Source of the DNA: Bacteroidia bacterium | GTDB lineage: Bacteria; Bacteroidota; Bacteroidia; Cytophagales; Cyclobacteriaceae | Direction of reading: 5' to 3' | Assembly (NCBI GenBank): GCA_030426345.1 | Contig: JAUHYU010000031.1 | Location: 1 to 50,627, forward strand | Length of the DNA stretch: 50,627 nucleotides | Part shown: positions 35,642 through 44,469 of the stretch, one piece after another | How the letters are laid out: the number at the start of each line of letters is the position of its first letter | How positions within the stretch are numbered: the first letter of the stretch is position 1 | The notes under the pieces: model-generated | The model's input: only the letters and a program-made list of their open reading frames with translations | Told to the model about the DNA's origin: nothing | The model's database searches: none | Program-made: the position numbers and the translations under genes

Positions 35642-37312
35642 ATGGATCATCTGATTACTAAATCTACCAACTACTTTTATCTAGCTATAATTTTTTTATT
35701 ATCGGCTGCATGTTCCGTCAATCCTAATGGGACAGATTTAAACAGGCAGGCCGAGCATGTCATTATAATTGGCGTGGACGGCATGAGCCCGAATGGAATT
35801 TTAAATGCAGAAACCCCTGTGATGGATCAACTGATGGCCGAGGGTTCTTATACACTAAACGCCAGAGGTGTTTTGCCAACAAGCAGCAGTACGAACTGGT
35901 CATCCATGGTTTCGGGTGCCGGGCCGGAACAACACGGGATCACTTCCAATGGTTGGGAACGTGATGACCACATACTACCTCCTGTAATCACAGGAACGGA
36001 AGATATTTTTCCTACAATATTTGGTGTGGCAAGAGTAGAAAAACCAGAACTGAAAATCGGCGCAATTTATGATTGGGATGGATTTGGAAGGCTTATAGAA
36101 CGCAGTGCATTGGATTACGATCGGAATGGCGAAGATGAAGATGCTACAGCTCAGTTGGCCATCGACTACATAAAGTCCGATAAACCGGATTTATTATTTG
36201 TACATCTAGATCACGCAGATCACGTCGGGCACCACGATGGGCACAAAACTCCGAAATATCATGAGGCAGTTGCTAAGGCTGACAGCATCATCGGGAAAAT
36301 CATCCAAGCGACAAAAGATACAGGAATTTATTCAGAAACCATTTTTATTATTTCGGCAGATCATGGAGGGATCGGCTACGGCCATGGGGGTGAGACACTC
36401 GATGAGATCGAAATACCCTTCATAATCCATGGAAAAAACATCAAAAAAGGCAATCTGATAAAGCATCAGGTGTATCAATATGACAATGCTGCGACCGTTG
36501 CTTTTGCGTTGGGCATAGAGCAACCTTATGCCTGGATTGGCAAACCTGTCAAAAGTGCATTCGTAGGATTCCCAGAGCCAGCGTCTTTTGGAGATGCCAA
36601 AGTAGCCATCGCAGCGCCTATCATTCTACCCAAGCCAAACTTGTACGAACCATCAGGAGGTTTATTTATAGACAAGCCTGCTGAATTGATTATCGAAGCG
36701 AATAAAGACGTTGAAGTGCATTACACACTTGATGGCTCATTGCCCGACAAAAATTCCCCAATATATACCCAGCCGGTACGGCTGACGACGAGCAGTGTGG
36801 TAATGGCGAAATCTTTTGGTGCTCAAAATGAAGAAAGTGCTGTTGCCAAAGCTTATTTTCGATTGTTAAAATCTGGGAACGGAAATGGTGTTTCATACAA
36901 ATACTATGAAAGTCCAGGAATGAAATTCTTACCGGTATTCGAAACACTAAAGCCGATATATTCCAGCACAAAAAATCAAATCCGCATTGACGACATTAAC
37001 AAAAGGCCAGATCAGTTTGCCATAAAATACAGTACCTATCTGCAAATCGATACCCCTGGCGCATATAAATTTTACGTCACTTCTGACGACGGTAGCAAGC
37101 TATACATCAACGGAGATATGGTGGTTGACAATGATGGGGGCCATGGGGCCATCGAAAGATCTGGAACAGTTGAGTTGGAAAAAGGAAGGGTATTTTTAGA
37201 AGTGGAGTATTTCAATGAATCCGGCGGATGGTGGCTCGATACATATTATAAAGGATCGAATATTCCCAAACAAATCATCCCTGCAGATAAATTATTTTTG
37301 CGCCCAAATTGA
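35642..37312 (+). CDS. Type I phosphodiesterase / alkaline phosphatase superfamily lipoprotein with PA14 domain
   Basis: This 556-residue exported protein has a lipobox (LLSAAC), then an alkaline-phosphatase-superfamily domain (about residues 25-300) with metal and catalytic motifs IIGVDGMSP, TSSSTNWSSMVSG (likely nucleophile Thr), HLDHADHVGHHDGH and ISADHGG. A chitobiase-C-terminal-like beta domain (VHYTLDGSLPDKNSPIYTQP) and a PA14-like carbohydrate-binding domain (KFYVTSDDGSKLYINGDMVV) follow. It probably hydrolyses phosphodiesters outside the inner membrane. I prefer ATG 35642 over 35606; that ATG is the centre of a palindrome copy. Confidence 0.85.
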   Translation: MDHLITKSTNYFYLAIIFLLSAACSVNPNGTDLNRQAEHVIIIGVDGMSPNGILNAETPVMDQLMAEGSYTLNARGVLPTSSSTNWSSMVSGAGPEQHGITSNGWERDDHILPPVITGTEDIFPTIFGVARVEKPELKIGAIYDWDGFGRLIERSALDYDRNGEDEDATAQLAIDYIKSDKPDLLFVHLDHADHVGHHDGHKTPKYHEAVAKADSIIGKIIQATKDTGIYSETIFIISADHGGIGYGHGGETLDEIEIPFIIHGKNIKKGNLIKHQVYQYDNAATVAFALGIEQPYAWIGKPVKSAFVGFPEPASFGDAKVAIAAPIILPKPNLYEPSGGLFIDKPAELIIEANKDVEVHYTLDGSLPDKNSPIYTQPVRLTTSSVVMAKSFGAQNEESAVAKAYFRLLKSGNGNGVSYKYYESPGMKFLPVFETLKPIYSSTKNQIRIDDINKRPDQFAIKYSTYLQIDTPGAYKFYVTSDDGSKLYINGDMVVDNDGGHGAIERSGTVELEKGRVFLEVEYFNESGGWWLDTYYKGSNIPKQIIPADKLFLRPN

Positions 37313-37341
37313 AATTCAAATGCAGGCATTAGAAAATTTCG

Positions 37342-37385
37342 GTAAAAAAGCCTTAAAAATCCATGGATTTTTAAGGCTTTTTTAC
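37342..37385. terminator. 44-bp perfect palindrome, bidirectional terminator-like
   Basis: Symmetric about CCA|TGG at 37363/37364, with core AAAAATCCATGGATTTTT, arms ending AAGGC/GCCTT, then T6 and A6 runs. It follows the phosphodiesterase stop by 29 bases. This is the longest and most perfect element of the family. Confidence 0.88.
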
Positions 37386-37415
37386 ATTTCGAAGATCAAT
37401 CGATTCTCTACCTCT

Positions 37416-37505
37416 TCACTTAACATTTGTTTAAAATTGATTTAATGCGATAACATACCGATAATATTTTCGGGCTACATCTTAACATAAAATTAAAACT
37501 TTCAG
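37416..37505 (+). promoter_or_regulatory. Pho-box-like 11-bp direct repeats
   Basis: TTAACA (37416), TTAAAA and TTAATG follow one another at 11-bp steps, and a second pair TTAACA/TTAAAA near 37482 is also 11 bp apart. This resembles the TTAACA-type PhoP binding site of Firmicutes. Region is AT-rich, so chance is possible. Confidence 0.3.
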
Positions 37506-37509
37506 AGCG

Positions 37510-37537
37510 TTGGAGTAATACCTTCAACTGAACTTTG
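37510..37537 (+). promoter_or_regulatory. Possible promoter of the beta-helix lipoprotein / TonB receptor pair
   Basis: TTG (37510-37512), 17 bases, GAACTTTG (37530-37537), one mismatch to TAnnTTTG. About 37 bases precede the ATG at 37575. Confidence 0.35.
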
Positions 37538-37574
37538 TAGCGAAAAATATTTCTATTTCAAATCTAATATAAAA

Positions 37575-39104
37575 ATGAAAATTATCAGAAACTATTTGTT
37601 TTTCGCACTAATCGGAGCATTGTCTTTTATTGTTGCATGTGAAAGTGATGAAGACCCAGGACCAAACTCCCCCGGAATAACAGGGCCAACCGATGGAACA
37701 GTTGTGCAGGTCTACGGAGAAAAATCCATTGATTTTACCGTAAATACCAAAAATGGCTATGCGTCTAGTACTGTTGTTGCCACAAATGGAACCGCAACTA
37801 TAGAAAGTGAGCCAACAGCCGGTGCTACAACCGGAACGCTCAAACTAAAATATATGGCAGAAGACCTCGTGGACATGGAAGAACTCACCGTAACAGTTAC
37901 AGATGAAGAAAGTAAAACTGTTACCATAAAAAGCACTGTAAACGTAAGCAACATCCTGACTGAAGACATGACTTGGAAAGCAGACAAAATCAAATATCTA
38001 GACGGAAGGATCATTATAGGTGAAGATGTCACCCTTACTCTTGAGAAAGGAGCTATCATCAAAGGACGTGAAGGTAGTGAAACCAGTGCCAGCGTGCTAA
38101 TCGTATCGCGTGGTGGTAAAATCATGGCCAATGGTACGGCTGATGAACCCATCATTTTTACTTCCGAATTGGACAATATTGAACTAGGGGAAACAAAAGG
38201 AACAAATTTGGAGAAAGAAGACAACCAAAAGTGGGGTGGCTTGATCATACTTGGTAGCGCCCCAATATCTGCCGGAGAGGGAGATACAGAGGCTTCAATT
38301 GAAGGTTTGCCTGCTGATGAGCCCTTTGCAAAATATGGAGGAGACAAGGAAGACGATAATAGCGGAGAATTAGAATATGTTTCTATCCGTCACGGCGGTA
38401 TCACTATCGGATCTGGAAATGAAATCAATGGCTTAACGCTTGGTGGTGTTGGCAACAAAACAAAAATTGAAAATATAGAGGTTTACGCAACTTTGGATGA
38501 TGGTATCGAAATGTTTGGCGGAACAGTAAATGTGGCCAACATTATGGTTACATGGCAAGGAGATGATGGGGTAGACATAGATATGAACTATTCTGGATCA
38601 GTAAAAAACTTTGTGATAACACACGGTGAAGGTGTAGGTACAGATGAAGGACTCGAAATTGATGGCCCTGAAGGAAGTACTAATACAGACGGTTTATTTC
38701 ACTTAATGAATGGTACGATCATGAACGACGGTAAAGAGGGATCAGCAGCTGATTTTAAATCAAAATCACAAGGAACAGTCGAAAACATAAAATTCATGGG
38801 TTACACCTCTGCGAATGTCAAAATTAGGGCTAGCTATCAAAACGACTGTCTAGATGCTAAAACAGATGCATTCACACATCTAACTCAAACAGATCCAATA
38901 TTGAAATTTATGCAAACAAATTTTGATGGAAATACAGTTTATACAGAATCTCAAAACAATGCAGAGACTGCTGATTGTTCTGTAGATCAGGCAGATCAAG
39001 ATGCTGCAGATGTTGTGATGATTTCAGACAATACTGCAACAGGAGCAGACATGAGTGTTTTTGACTGGACACTCACTGCCCAGGAGGGATTATTAGAAGA
39101 ATAA
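37575..39104 (+). CDS. Lipoprotein with parallel beta-helix domain
   Basis: This 509-residue protein has a lipobox (LSFIVAC, Cys22), an N-terminal beta-sandwich-like part (about residues 35-130), then a parallel beta-helix (about 130-430) with the segment TWKADKIKYLDGRIIIGEDV, VLIVSRGGKIMANGTADEPIIFTS and LEYVSIRHGGITIGSGNEIN. This family often precedes a TonB receptor gene in Bacteroidota, as here, so it may be the surface partner of the receptor. It could bind a polymer or carry a phosphate-related role; neither is proven. Confidence 0.75.
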   Translation: MKIIRNYLFFALIGALSFIVACESDEDPGPNSPGITGPTDGTVVQVYGEKSIDFTVNTKNGYASSTVVATNGTATIESEPTAGATTGTLKLKYMAEDLVDMEELTVTVTDEESKTVTIKSTVNVSNILTEDMTWKADKIKYLDGRIIIGEDVTLTLEKGAIIKGREGSETSASVLIVSRGGKIMANGTADEPIIFTSELDNIELGETKGTNLEKEDNQKWGGLIILGSAPISAGEGDTEASIEGLPADEPFAKYGGDKEDDNSGELEYVSIRHGGITIGSGNEINGLTLGGVGNKTKIENIEVYATLDDGIEMFGGTVNVANIMVTWQGDDGVDIDMNYSGSVKNFVITHGEGVGTDEGLEIDGPEGSTNTDGLFHLMNGTIMNDGKEGSAADFKSKSQGTVENIKFMGYTSANVKIRASYQNDCLDAKTDAFTHLTQTDPILKFMQTNFDGNTVYTESQNNAETADCSVDQADQDAADVVMISDNTATGADMSVFDWTLTAQEGLLEE

Positions 39105-39125
39105 CAACTGAAACAGCTTGCTGAA

Positions 39126-39163
39126 GCAAATAGCCTGGTCACGTTTGTGGCTTGGCTATTTGC
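39126..39163 (+). repeat. Hairpin between lipoprotein and TonB receptor genes
   Basis: GCAAATAGCC and GGCTATTTGC are perfect 10-bp arms, and the inner bases also pair (GTCAC/GTGGC with wobble) around GTTT. No T run follows, so it could be an mRNA processing or stability structure more than a terminator. Confidence 0.6.
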
Positions 39164-39240
39164 ATATTCAGAGAGAGGTTATTTTCAATAGGTTACGGGC
39201 TATGAATAATCCCAAAAAAAAAGAACATTATTACAACAAA

Positions 39241-42093
39241 ATGAAAAAAGGAATCTTTGTTTTAGCCGCTCTATTGATTTGTGGGTTGGCTGCTCATGCC
39301 CAGAAGGGATACTTGAGGGGGAAAATTCTAGATGACGATACCGGAGAAGGGTTGATTGGAGCAGCCGTGTATAAAGAGAAAACCTCCGTGGGAGCAGTAG
39401 CTGACTTTGACGGAAACTACTCTTTTGCATTAGATCCTGGCATCCACACAGTTGTTTTTCAGTTTGTTTCTTATCAGTCGCAAACTATAAAAGATATAGA
39501 AATCAAGGCTGATGAAGTTGTAACCCTTGATATAGCGTTGTCGAGCGTCACAGCTGAATTGGATGAAATAGTAATCACTGCAGCACAAATCAAGGATAAT
39601 GAAGCAGCAATGATGGCCTTGCAAAAAAAATCTCCGAATGTGGTAAATGGCATTTCATCTCAGGCATTCCGAAAAATCGGTGATGGTGATTTGGGCAATG
39701 CCATGAAACGAGTTACAGGAGTTTCCGTAGAAGGCGGAAAATATGTGTATGTACGTGGGCTTGGTGATCGTTATACCAAGACAACGCTAAACCAAATGGT
39801 CATCCCCGGATTGGATCCTGATCGAAATACGGTACAGATAGATATATTCCCTACGAGCACTATCGAAAATGTCATGGTTTACAAGACATTTACCCCTGAT
39901 TTACCAGGAGATTTCACGGGAGGCATAGTGGATATAGAAACCAAAAAATTTCCTGAAGAAAAAACAACAAAGATTTCCTTTGGAGTGGAGTATTGCCCTG
40001 ATATGCATTTCAAAAAAGGTTCCCTTGCTTATGATGGTGGACAAACTGATTTTATAGGGTTTGATGATGGAGTCAGGGCACTCCCTATCGACGAAAATCT
40101 AAGGATCCCGGATATATCTTCAACTAATGGCGCTGATGTAGAAGGCATCACCCGTTCGTTTGGAAAGCAAATGGCGGCTAAAAATAATGATAGTTTCATG
40201 AACTATGCTTTTAATTTTAGCCATGGAAATCAGATAAACCGAGAGAGGGCAACATGGGGTTACAATGCCGTGTTCAATTATAAGAGCCAGACAGAATTTT
40301 ATGCAAATACCGAATTTGGTGAATATGCAAAGAATCCTACTTCCAGTGATACAGAACTAAGCGGGTTTAAACTAAGAAAGGGACCAGTGGGTAACCAAAG
40401 TGTATTGTGGAATGGACTTTTATCCGGGGCGTTGAAATATGACAAGCATAACTTTTCATTGATTTTGATGCACAACCAGAATGGTGTTTCCCAAACTACG
40501 GATAGGGTTGCAAGAGATTTGGAAAATAACCCATCCGTATTGTTGGATGATATTTTAACATATACCCAACGTCAGGTAACGAATGGAGTGTTGATTGGTC
40601 AACATAAATTTGATAAACTTAGCGTGGAGTGGAAAGGTTCCTTAACCAGTTCTCGAATTTACGAACCTGACTTTCGGATTACGAGGGTACAGCAAATCCC
40701 TGTTTTTGATGGTGAAGGAATGCAAACCGGATACAGGTATTCATTGAATTCAGGAGTAGGCGCAGGAATCAATCGTATGTGGAGAGACCTAACAGAGAAT
40801 AATCAGGGTTTCAAATTGGATATTACGTACCCGTATGGAGATAAGAACGAATTAAAATTTGGCGGTCTTTCATTATTGAAGCAACGGGAATTTCAAGTAC
40901 TTAATTATTCATTCAACGTACGAGACAGAGGCACAGTAGAAATCACCGACAATCCGAATGATTTCTTTGACCCTAACAATATCTGGACTCCTACAAAAAA
41001 TGAAGGTACCTTTACAGTATCGCGAAACAGCGAAATGGAAAACGAAGTAAATTCCTTTGATGCTTCGTCTGAAACTCATGGATTTTATGCCATGTCTGAA
41101 CATTATTTGTCGGATAAATTTAGAACGATATTTGGAGTTCGAGGTGAAATCGTCAAGATGTATTATTCCGGTAGAAACCAGAGTGGTCAAGAACTCGATG
41201 ATGCATTAACGCTTGATGAATTGAATTGGTTACCCTCTGTCAATATCGTATACGCAGCCAATGACAAGATGAATGTACGCGCCTCATACAATCGTACACT
41301 AGCAAGACCATCTTTCAAGGAGAAATCAAATGCACAGATATATGACCCTATAAGTGACCGGACCACTATAGGAAATCTCAATTTGGAGCAGACTGACATA
41401 GATAATTATGATGTGAGATGGGAATATTATTCTGGCAGAAACGAAATGATTTCTGTGGCAGCATTTTACAAAAACTTTGAAGGACACATTGAAAGAGTAG
41501 CATTCCAAACTGCTCCCGATCAATTGACTTTTGCTAATGCGGGGAATAGTAAAGTTTATGGTGCGGAACTTGAGCTCAGAAAAAATGTCAATAAAAATTT
41601 CGGAATCGGAACCAATGTGTCTGTAGTAAAGTCTGAAATAGATATAAATGACATTATTGTAAATATTGATGGACAAGGCAACACAACTACTGAGAAGGAT
41701 AATCGGGAACTTTGGGCTAGAGATGGCGAAGAAATTAAAGATACCCGTGATATGGTTGGTCAAGCTCCTGTTGTAATCAATGGATACGTGAACTGGAACA
41801 ATGAAGCGCGCACGATCAATGCTAACCTTTCTTATAATGTACAAGGAGAAACCCTATCAATAGTAGGATCCGGCCGCTGGTCGGATATTTATACAAAGCC
41901 ATTTCATAGTCTGAATTTTAATGTTTATAAAGATTTCGGACCATCTAATAATTCCAGGGTAAATCTTAGGGTTTCGAACATCTTGGGTTCTGATAAAATA
42001 GATGTCTATAAATCTTATGGGGCAAACGACAAAAACTTTTCTGTTTTTGAACCTGGGAGGGCATTCGCCGTTAGCTATCGATATTCTTTCTGA
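39241..42093 (+). CDS. TonB-dependent receptor
   Basis: This 950-residue outer-membrane receptor has a signal peptide (cleavage after GLAAHA), a carboxypeptidase-regulatory-like domain (about residues 23-100), a plug domain (about 130-260, with RGLGDRYTKTTLNQMVIPGL and GDFTGGIVDIETK) and a barrel ending in the aromatic residue Phe. I use ATG 39241 because the signal begins there; the frame also opens earlier, at TTG 39118. The preceding beta-helix lipoprotein probably belongs to the same uptake unit. Confidence 0.92.
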   Translation: MKKGIFVLAALLICGLAAHAQKGYLRGKILDDDTGEGLIGAAVYKEKTSVGAVADFDGNYSFALDPGIHTVVFQFVSYQSQTIKDIEIKADEVVTLDIALSSVTAELDEIVITAAQIKDNEAAMMALQKKSPNVVNGISSQAFRKIGDGDLGNAMKRVTGVSVEGGKYVYVRGLGDRYTKTTLNQMVIPGLDPDRNTVQIDIFPTSTIENVMVYKTFTPDLPGDFTGGIVDIETKKFPEEKTTKISFGVEYCPDMHFKKGSLAYDGGQTDFIGFDDGVRALPIDENLRIPDISSTNGADVEGITRSFGKQMAAKNNDSFMNYAFNFSHGNQINRERATWGYNAVFNYKSQTEFYANTEFGEYAKNPTSSDTELSGFKLRKGPVGNQSVLWNGLLSGALKYDKHNFSLILMHNQNGVSQTTDRVARDLENNPSVLLDDILTYTQRQVTNGVLIGQHKFDKLSVEWKGSLTSSRIYEPDFRITRVQQIPVFDGEGMQTGYRYSLNSGVGAGINRMWRDLTENNQGFKLDITYPYGDKNELKFGGLSLLKQREFQVLNYSFNVRDRGTVEITDNPNDFFDPNNIWTPTKNEGTFTVSRNSEMENEVNSFDASSETHGFYAMSEHYLSDKFRTIFGVRGEIVKMYYSGRNQSGQELDDALTLDELNWLPSVNIVYAANDKMNVRASYNRTLARPSFKEKSNAQIYDPISDRTTIGNLNLEQTDIDNYDVRWEYYSGRNEMISVAAFYKNFEGHIERVAFQTAPDQLTFANAGNSKVYGAELELRKNVNKNFGIGTNVSVVKSEIDINDIIVNIDGQGNTTTEKDNRELWARDGEEIKDTRDMVGQAPVVINGYVNWNNEARTINANLSYNVQGETLSIVGSGRWSDIYTKPFHSLNFNVYKDFGPSNNSRVNLRVSNILGSDKIDVYKSYGANDKNFSVFEPGRAFAVSYRYSF

Positions 42094-42273
42094 TCATAAA
42101 GGCAACTATTTTTTCTCAAAAAATTAAAACACAGCGGGAGCCGTTTTTTTTTCTTCATTTAAGCAACGCTTCTTTATTATTAGAAGTGTCTTACCCAACT
42201 AATATTAAGTTTATGTAAGATATTTGTCTTTGCATTAAGTATATGTTAAATTTATTACATGCTTAATTAACAT
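42094..42273. other. Intergenic region before the MORN pseudogene
   Basis: AT-rich. Apart from the possible terminator, it contains ATTAAG and TTAAAT words at 11-bp spacing (around 42234-42251), similar to the Pho-box-like repeats at 37416. No gene is visible. Confidence 0.4.
42132..42152 (+). terminator. Possible terminator after the TonB receptor
   Basis: AGCGG, loop GAG, CCGTT, then a long T run. The stem is only five pairs with one wobble; it lies 40 bases past the stop of the receptor. Confidence 0.4.
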
Positions 42274-42579
42274 ATGCCTCACATGAAGACAGTAATCCTA
42301 ATATCCGCATTGATACTGACGGCAAACTCCTTGAATGAGGAAGTTTTATGAATGGGCAGAAACATGGTATTTGGACTAGTTGGTGGTCGGATGGAATACA
42401 AAAAAGGTGAAGCGAGAATAATTATGGGCAGCGGAATGGTGAATGGCAAATTTGGGATGAAAGCGGAATATTGAGATGTGTAATACACTATAATGTTAGG
42501 TATGGAGACTGGAATGTGGTTAGAATGTGATAAAACTGGCGATATCTGGCAAGAAATAAACCATGCTAAAGCATTATAA
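42274..42579 (+). pseudogene. Decayed MORN-repeat (YwqK-like) exported protein
   Basis: The start MPHMKTVILISALILTANS is a good signal peptide, but the frame closes at TGA 42349. Continuing in the next frame, codons read GSFMNGQKHGIWTSWWSDG, then a stop at 42408, then NYGQRNGEWQIWDESGILR and GDWN. A further shift near 42513 gives WLECDKTGDIWQEINH before TAA at 42577. The repeated nG.k.GiW..w...G pattern is that of MORN/YwqK-type repeats. So at least two frameshifts and one in-frame stop break it. Confidence 0.7.
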
Positions 42580-42603
42580 AAAAACAAATATCGTTATTTG
42601 TAA

Positions 42604-42629
42604 AAGCTAAGGTGACTTAGTTTTTTTTT
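42604..42629 (+). terminator. Intrinsic terminator after the pseudogene
   Basis: AAGCTAAG, loop GTGA, CTTAGTTT (one G-T pair), then six T. It lies 25 bases past the former stop codon of the pseudogene. A TTTG-N17-TAGTTTTT promoter pattern overlaps it (42597-42625), which I regard as accidental but cannot exclude. Confidence 0.6.
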
Positions 42630-42670
42630 GTCCTTTTTTTAAAGAGTATTCTATTTTTATTGTATAACTA

Positions 42671-43585
42671 ATGGGTTCAAAAGTATTGATTACCGGAGGG
42701 TCGGGGATGTTGGGCATGCACTTATCTGATAAGCTGGCAAAAGCTGGATTTGATGTTGTGCATTTAAGTAGGCAAAAACCGGATACGGTGCCATATCCTA
42801 CTTTCGTTTGGAATCTTGAGACAGGAGAAATTGAAAAGGGGGCTTTCGATAAAGTGGAATACATCATTCATCTGGCGGGGGCCGGCATTGCAGACAAGCG
42901 CTGGACCAAAAGCAGAAAGAAAGTGCTTGGTACGAGCAGAATTGGAAGTGCCAATGTTATGTATTCACACCTTAAATCCAATGAAAAGTCCCTAAAGGCT
43001 TTTATCTCTGCTTCGGCAATTGGGATATACGGATACGATACAGGCAATACTGTCCAAAAGGAAAGCCAGGAGGCAGCAGGAAGTGATTTCCTTTCTTGGT
43101 TGACACATTATTGGGAAGCAGCAGCAGATCAGTTTGATGAAATGAGTGAGCGAACAGTAAAATTTAGGATCGGGTTGATCCTGAGTGAAAAAGGGGGAGT
43201 TCTTAAAAAAATGATGCCTATGGTCAAGTTGGGTTTAGGAAGTGCCTTGGGTACAGGAAACCAATATATGAGTTGGATACATATCGATGACGTCGCCAAT
43301 ATGATGTTAAAAGCGATTCAAGACAAAAACATGAATGGTGTGTACAATGCCGTCGCTCCTCAACCTATCACTAATTCTCACTTTGTCAAGCGTTTGTCGA
43401 AGGTAATGCTTAGGCCATATTTTCTGCCAAATACTCCAAAATTTGTGCTAAACATGGTTTTTGGAGAGCTTGCCGAAGCTATAGTGGGAGGAAATAATGT
43501 TTCATCAGAAAAAATAGAAAAGGCTGGATTCGCCTTTAGGTTTGCAAATATTACCAATGCATTAAAAGACCTGGTCAACAAATAG
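42671..43585 (+). CDS. TIGR01777 family NAD(P)-dependent epimerase
   Basis: This 304-residue SDR-type protein has the Rossmann loop GGSGMLGMHL near the N-terminus, VEYIIHLAGAGIADKRWT, the catalytic-type SASAIGIYG and the C-terminal DUF1731-like segment (PITNSHFVKRLSKVMLRPYF). These are typical of the TIGR01777 (YfcH/SulA-like) family. Reaction unknown. It starts a run of four plus-strand genes. Confidence 0.9.
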   Translation: MGSKVLITGGSGMLGMHLSDKLAKAGFDVVHLSRQKPDTVPYPTFVWNLETGEIEKGAFDKVEYIIHLAGAGIADKRWTKSRKKVLGTSRIGSANVMYSHLKSNEKSLKAFISASAIGIYGYDTGNTVQKESQEAAGSDFLSWLTHYWEAAADQFDEMSERTVKFRIGLILSEKGGVLKKMMPMVKLGLGSALGTGNQYMSWIHIDDVANMMLKAIQDKNMNGVYNAVAPQPITNSHFVKRLSKVMLRPYFLPNTPKFVLNMVFGELAEAIVGGNNVSSEKIEKAGFAFRFANITNALKDLVNK

Positions 43586-43710
43586 AATTCGGCAATATTT
43601 TTATGAAGTTTGGTCATGGCTAAGAAATATCCCATAATTTTGTCCTTTGAGATTTTACCATCAAACAGATTTGGGTCGTGTAAAAAGAGATATATTTTTA
43701 AATAAAACCT

Positions 43711-44469
43711 ATGGAAAATCAGCAGTTTGACGCTAATAATAGAAAGGAATTATCGCCAGACGAAGAGCGAAAAATTAGACAAGCTTTTAAAAACAAGGAT
43801 TGGAATGAAATAAAATCCAATGATTCATGGGCCCTTTTCAAAATCATGGGCGAGTTTGTTTCAGGGTTTGAGCGGCTTTCAACTATAGGTCCGTGCGTGT
43901 CGATATTTGGATCGGCCAGAACAGATCCTGAACACAAAAATTATAAGAAAACTGAAGAGATAGCAGCCGGCTTAGTAGCACATGGATACGGAATTATTTC
44001 CGGAGGTGGGCCGGGTATCATGGAGGCTGCCAACAAAGGGGCTAGTAAAGCCGGAGGTAAGTCTGTTGGGCTAAATATCATTTTACCTCACGAGCAAAGC
44101 CATAATATCTATATAGACAATGACAAGTTGATGAATTTTGATTACTTTTTTGTTCGAAAAGTGATGTTCGTTCGCTACTCTCAGGGTTTTATCGGGATGC
44201 CTGGTGGTTTTGGTACACTAGATGAAATATTTGAAGCCATCACACTTATTCAAACCAATAAAATAGGTCATTTTCCCATTGTTTTAGTTGGAAAGCAATT
44301 CTGGGGTGGATTGGTGGGTTGGCTCCGTGAGGTTGTTTTTGAAAAAGAAAAAAATATCCATGAAGAGGATTTCGATCTATTCCATATCGTGGACGAACCA
44401 CAAGAGGCAGTGGATATCATTGATGATTTTTATAGTAAATTTTTACTTTCCCCAAATTTTGAGTTTTGA
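43711..44469 (+). CDS. LOG family protein (TIGR00730)
   Basis: This 252-residue protein has the LOG motifs ISGGGPGIMEAANKGA and GMPGGFGTLDEIFEA, which bind the phosphoribosyl part of nucleoside monophosphates. LOG enzymes release adenine or cytokinin bases from their ribotides (phosphoribohydrolases). The 50-residue N-terminal extension is charged. The next gene starts at a TTG overlapping its stop by 4 bp. Confidence 0.92.
   Translation: MENQQFDANNRKELSPDEERKIRQAFKNKDWNEIKSNDSWALFKIMGEFVSGFERLSTIGPCVSIFGSARTDPEHKNYKKTEEIAAGLVAHGYGIISGGGPGIMEAANKGASKAGGKSVGLNIILPHEQSHNIYIDNDKLMNFDYFFVRKVMFVRYSQGFIGMPGGFGTLDEIFEAITLIQTNKIGHFPIVLVGKQFWGGLVGWLREVVFEKEKNIHEEDFDLFHIVDEPQEAVDIIDDFYSKFLLSPNFEF

Noticed and set aside
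39118-39240. An N-terminal extension of the large TonB receptor from TTG 39118
   Set aside because: The signal peptide begins at ATG 39241; the extra 41 residues lie over a hairpin.
42597-42625. A TTTG-N17-TAGTTTTT promoter pattern before the TIGR01777 gene
   Set aside because: The same bases form an intrinsic terminator right after the pseudogene; the stem and U run explain the sequence better.
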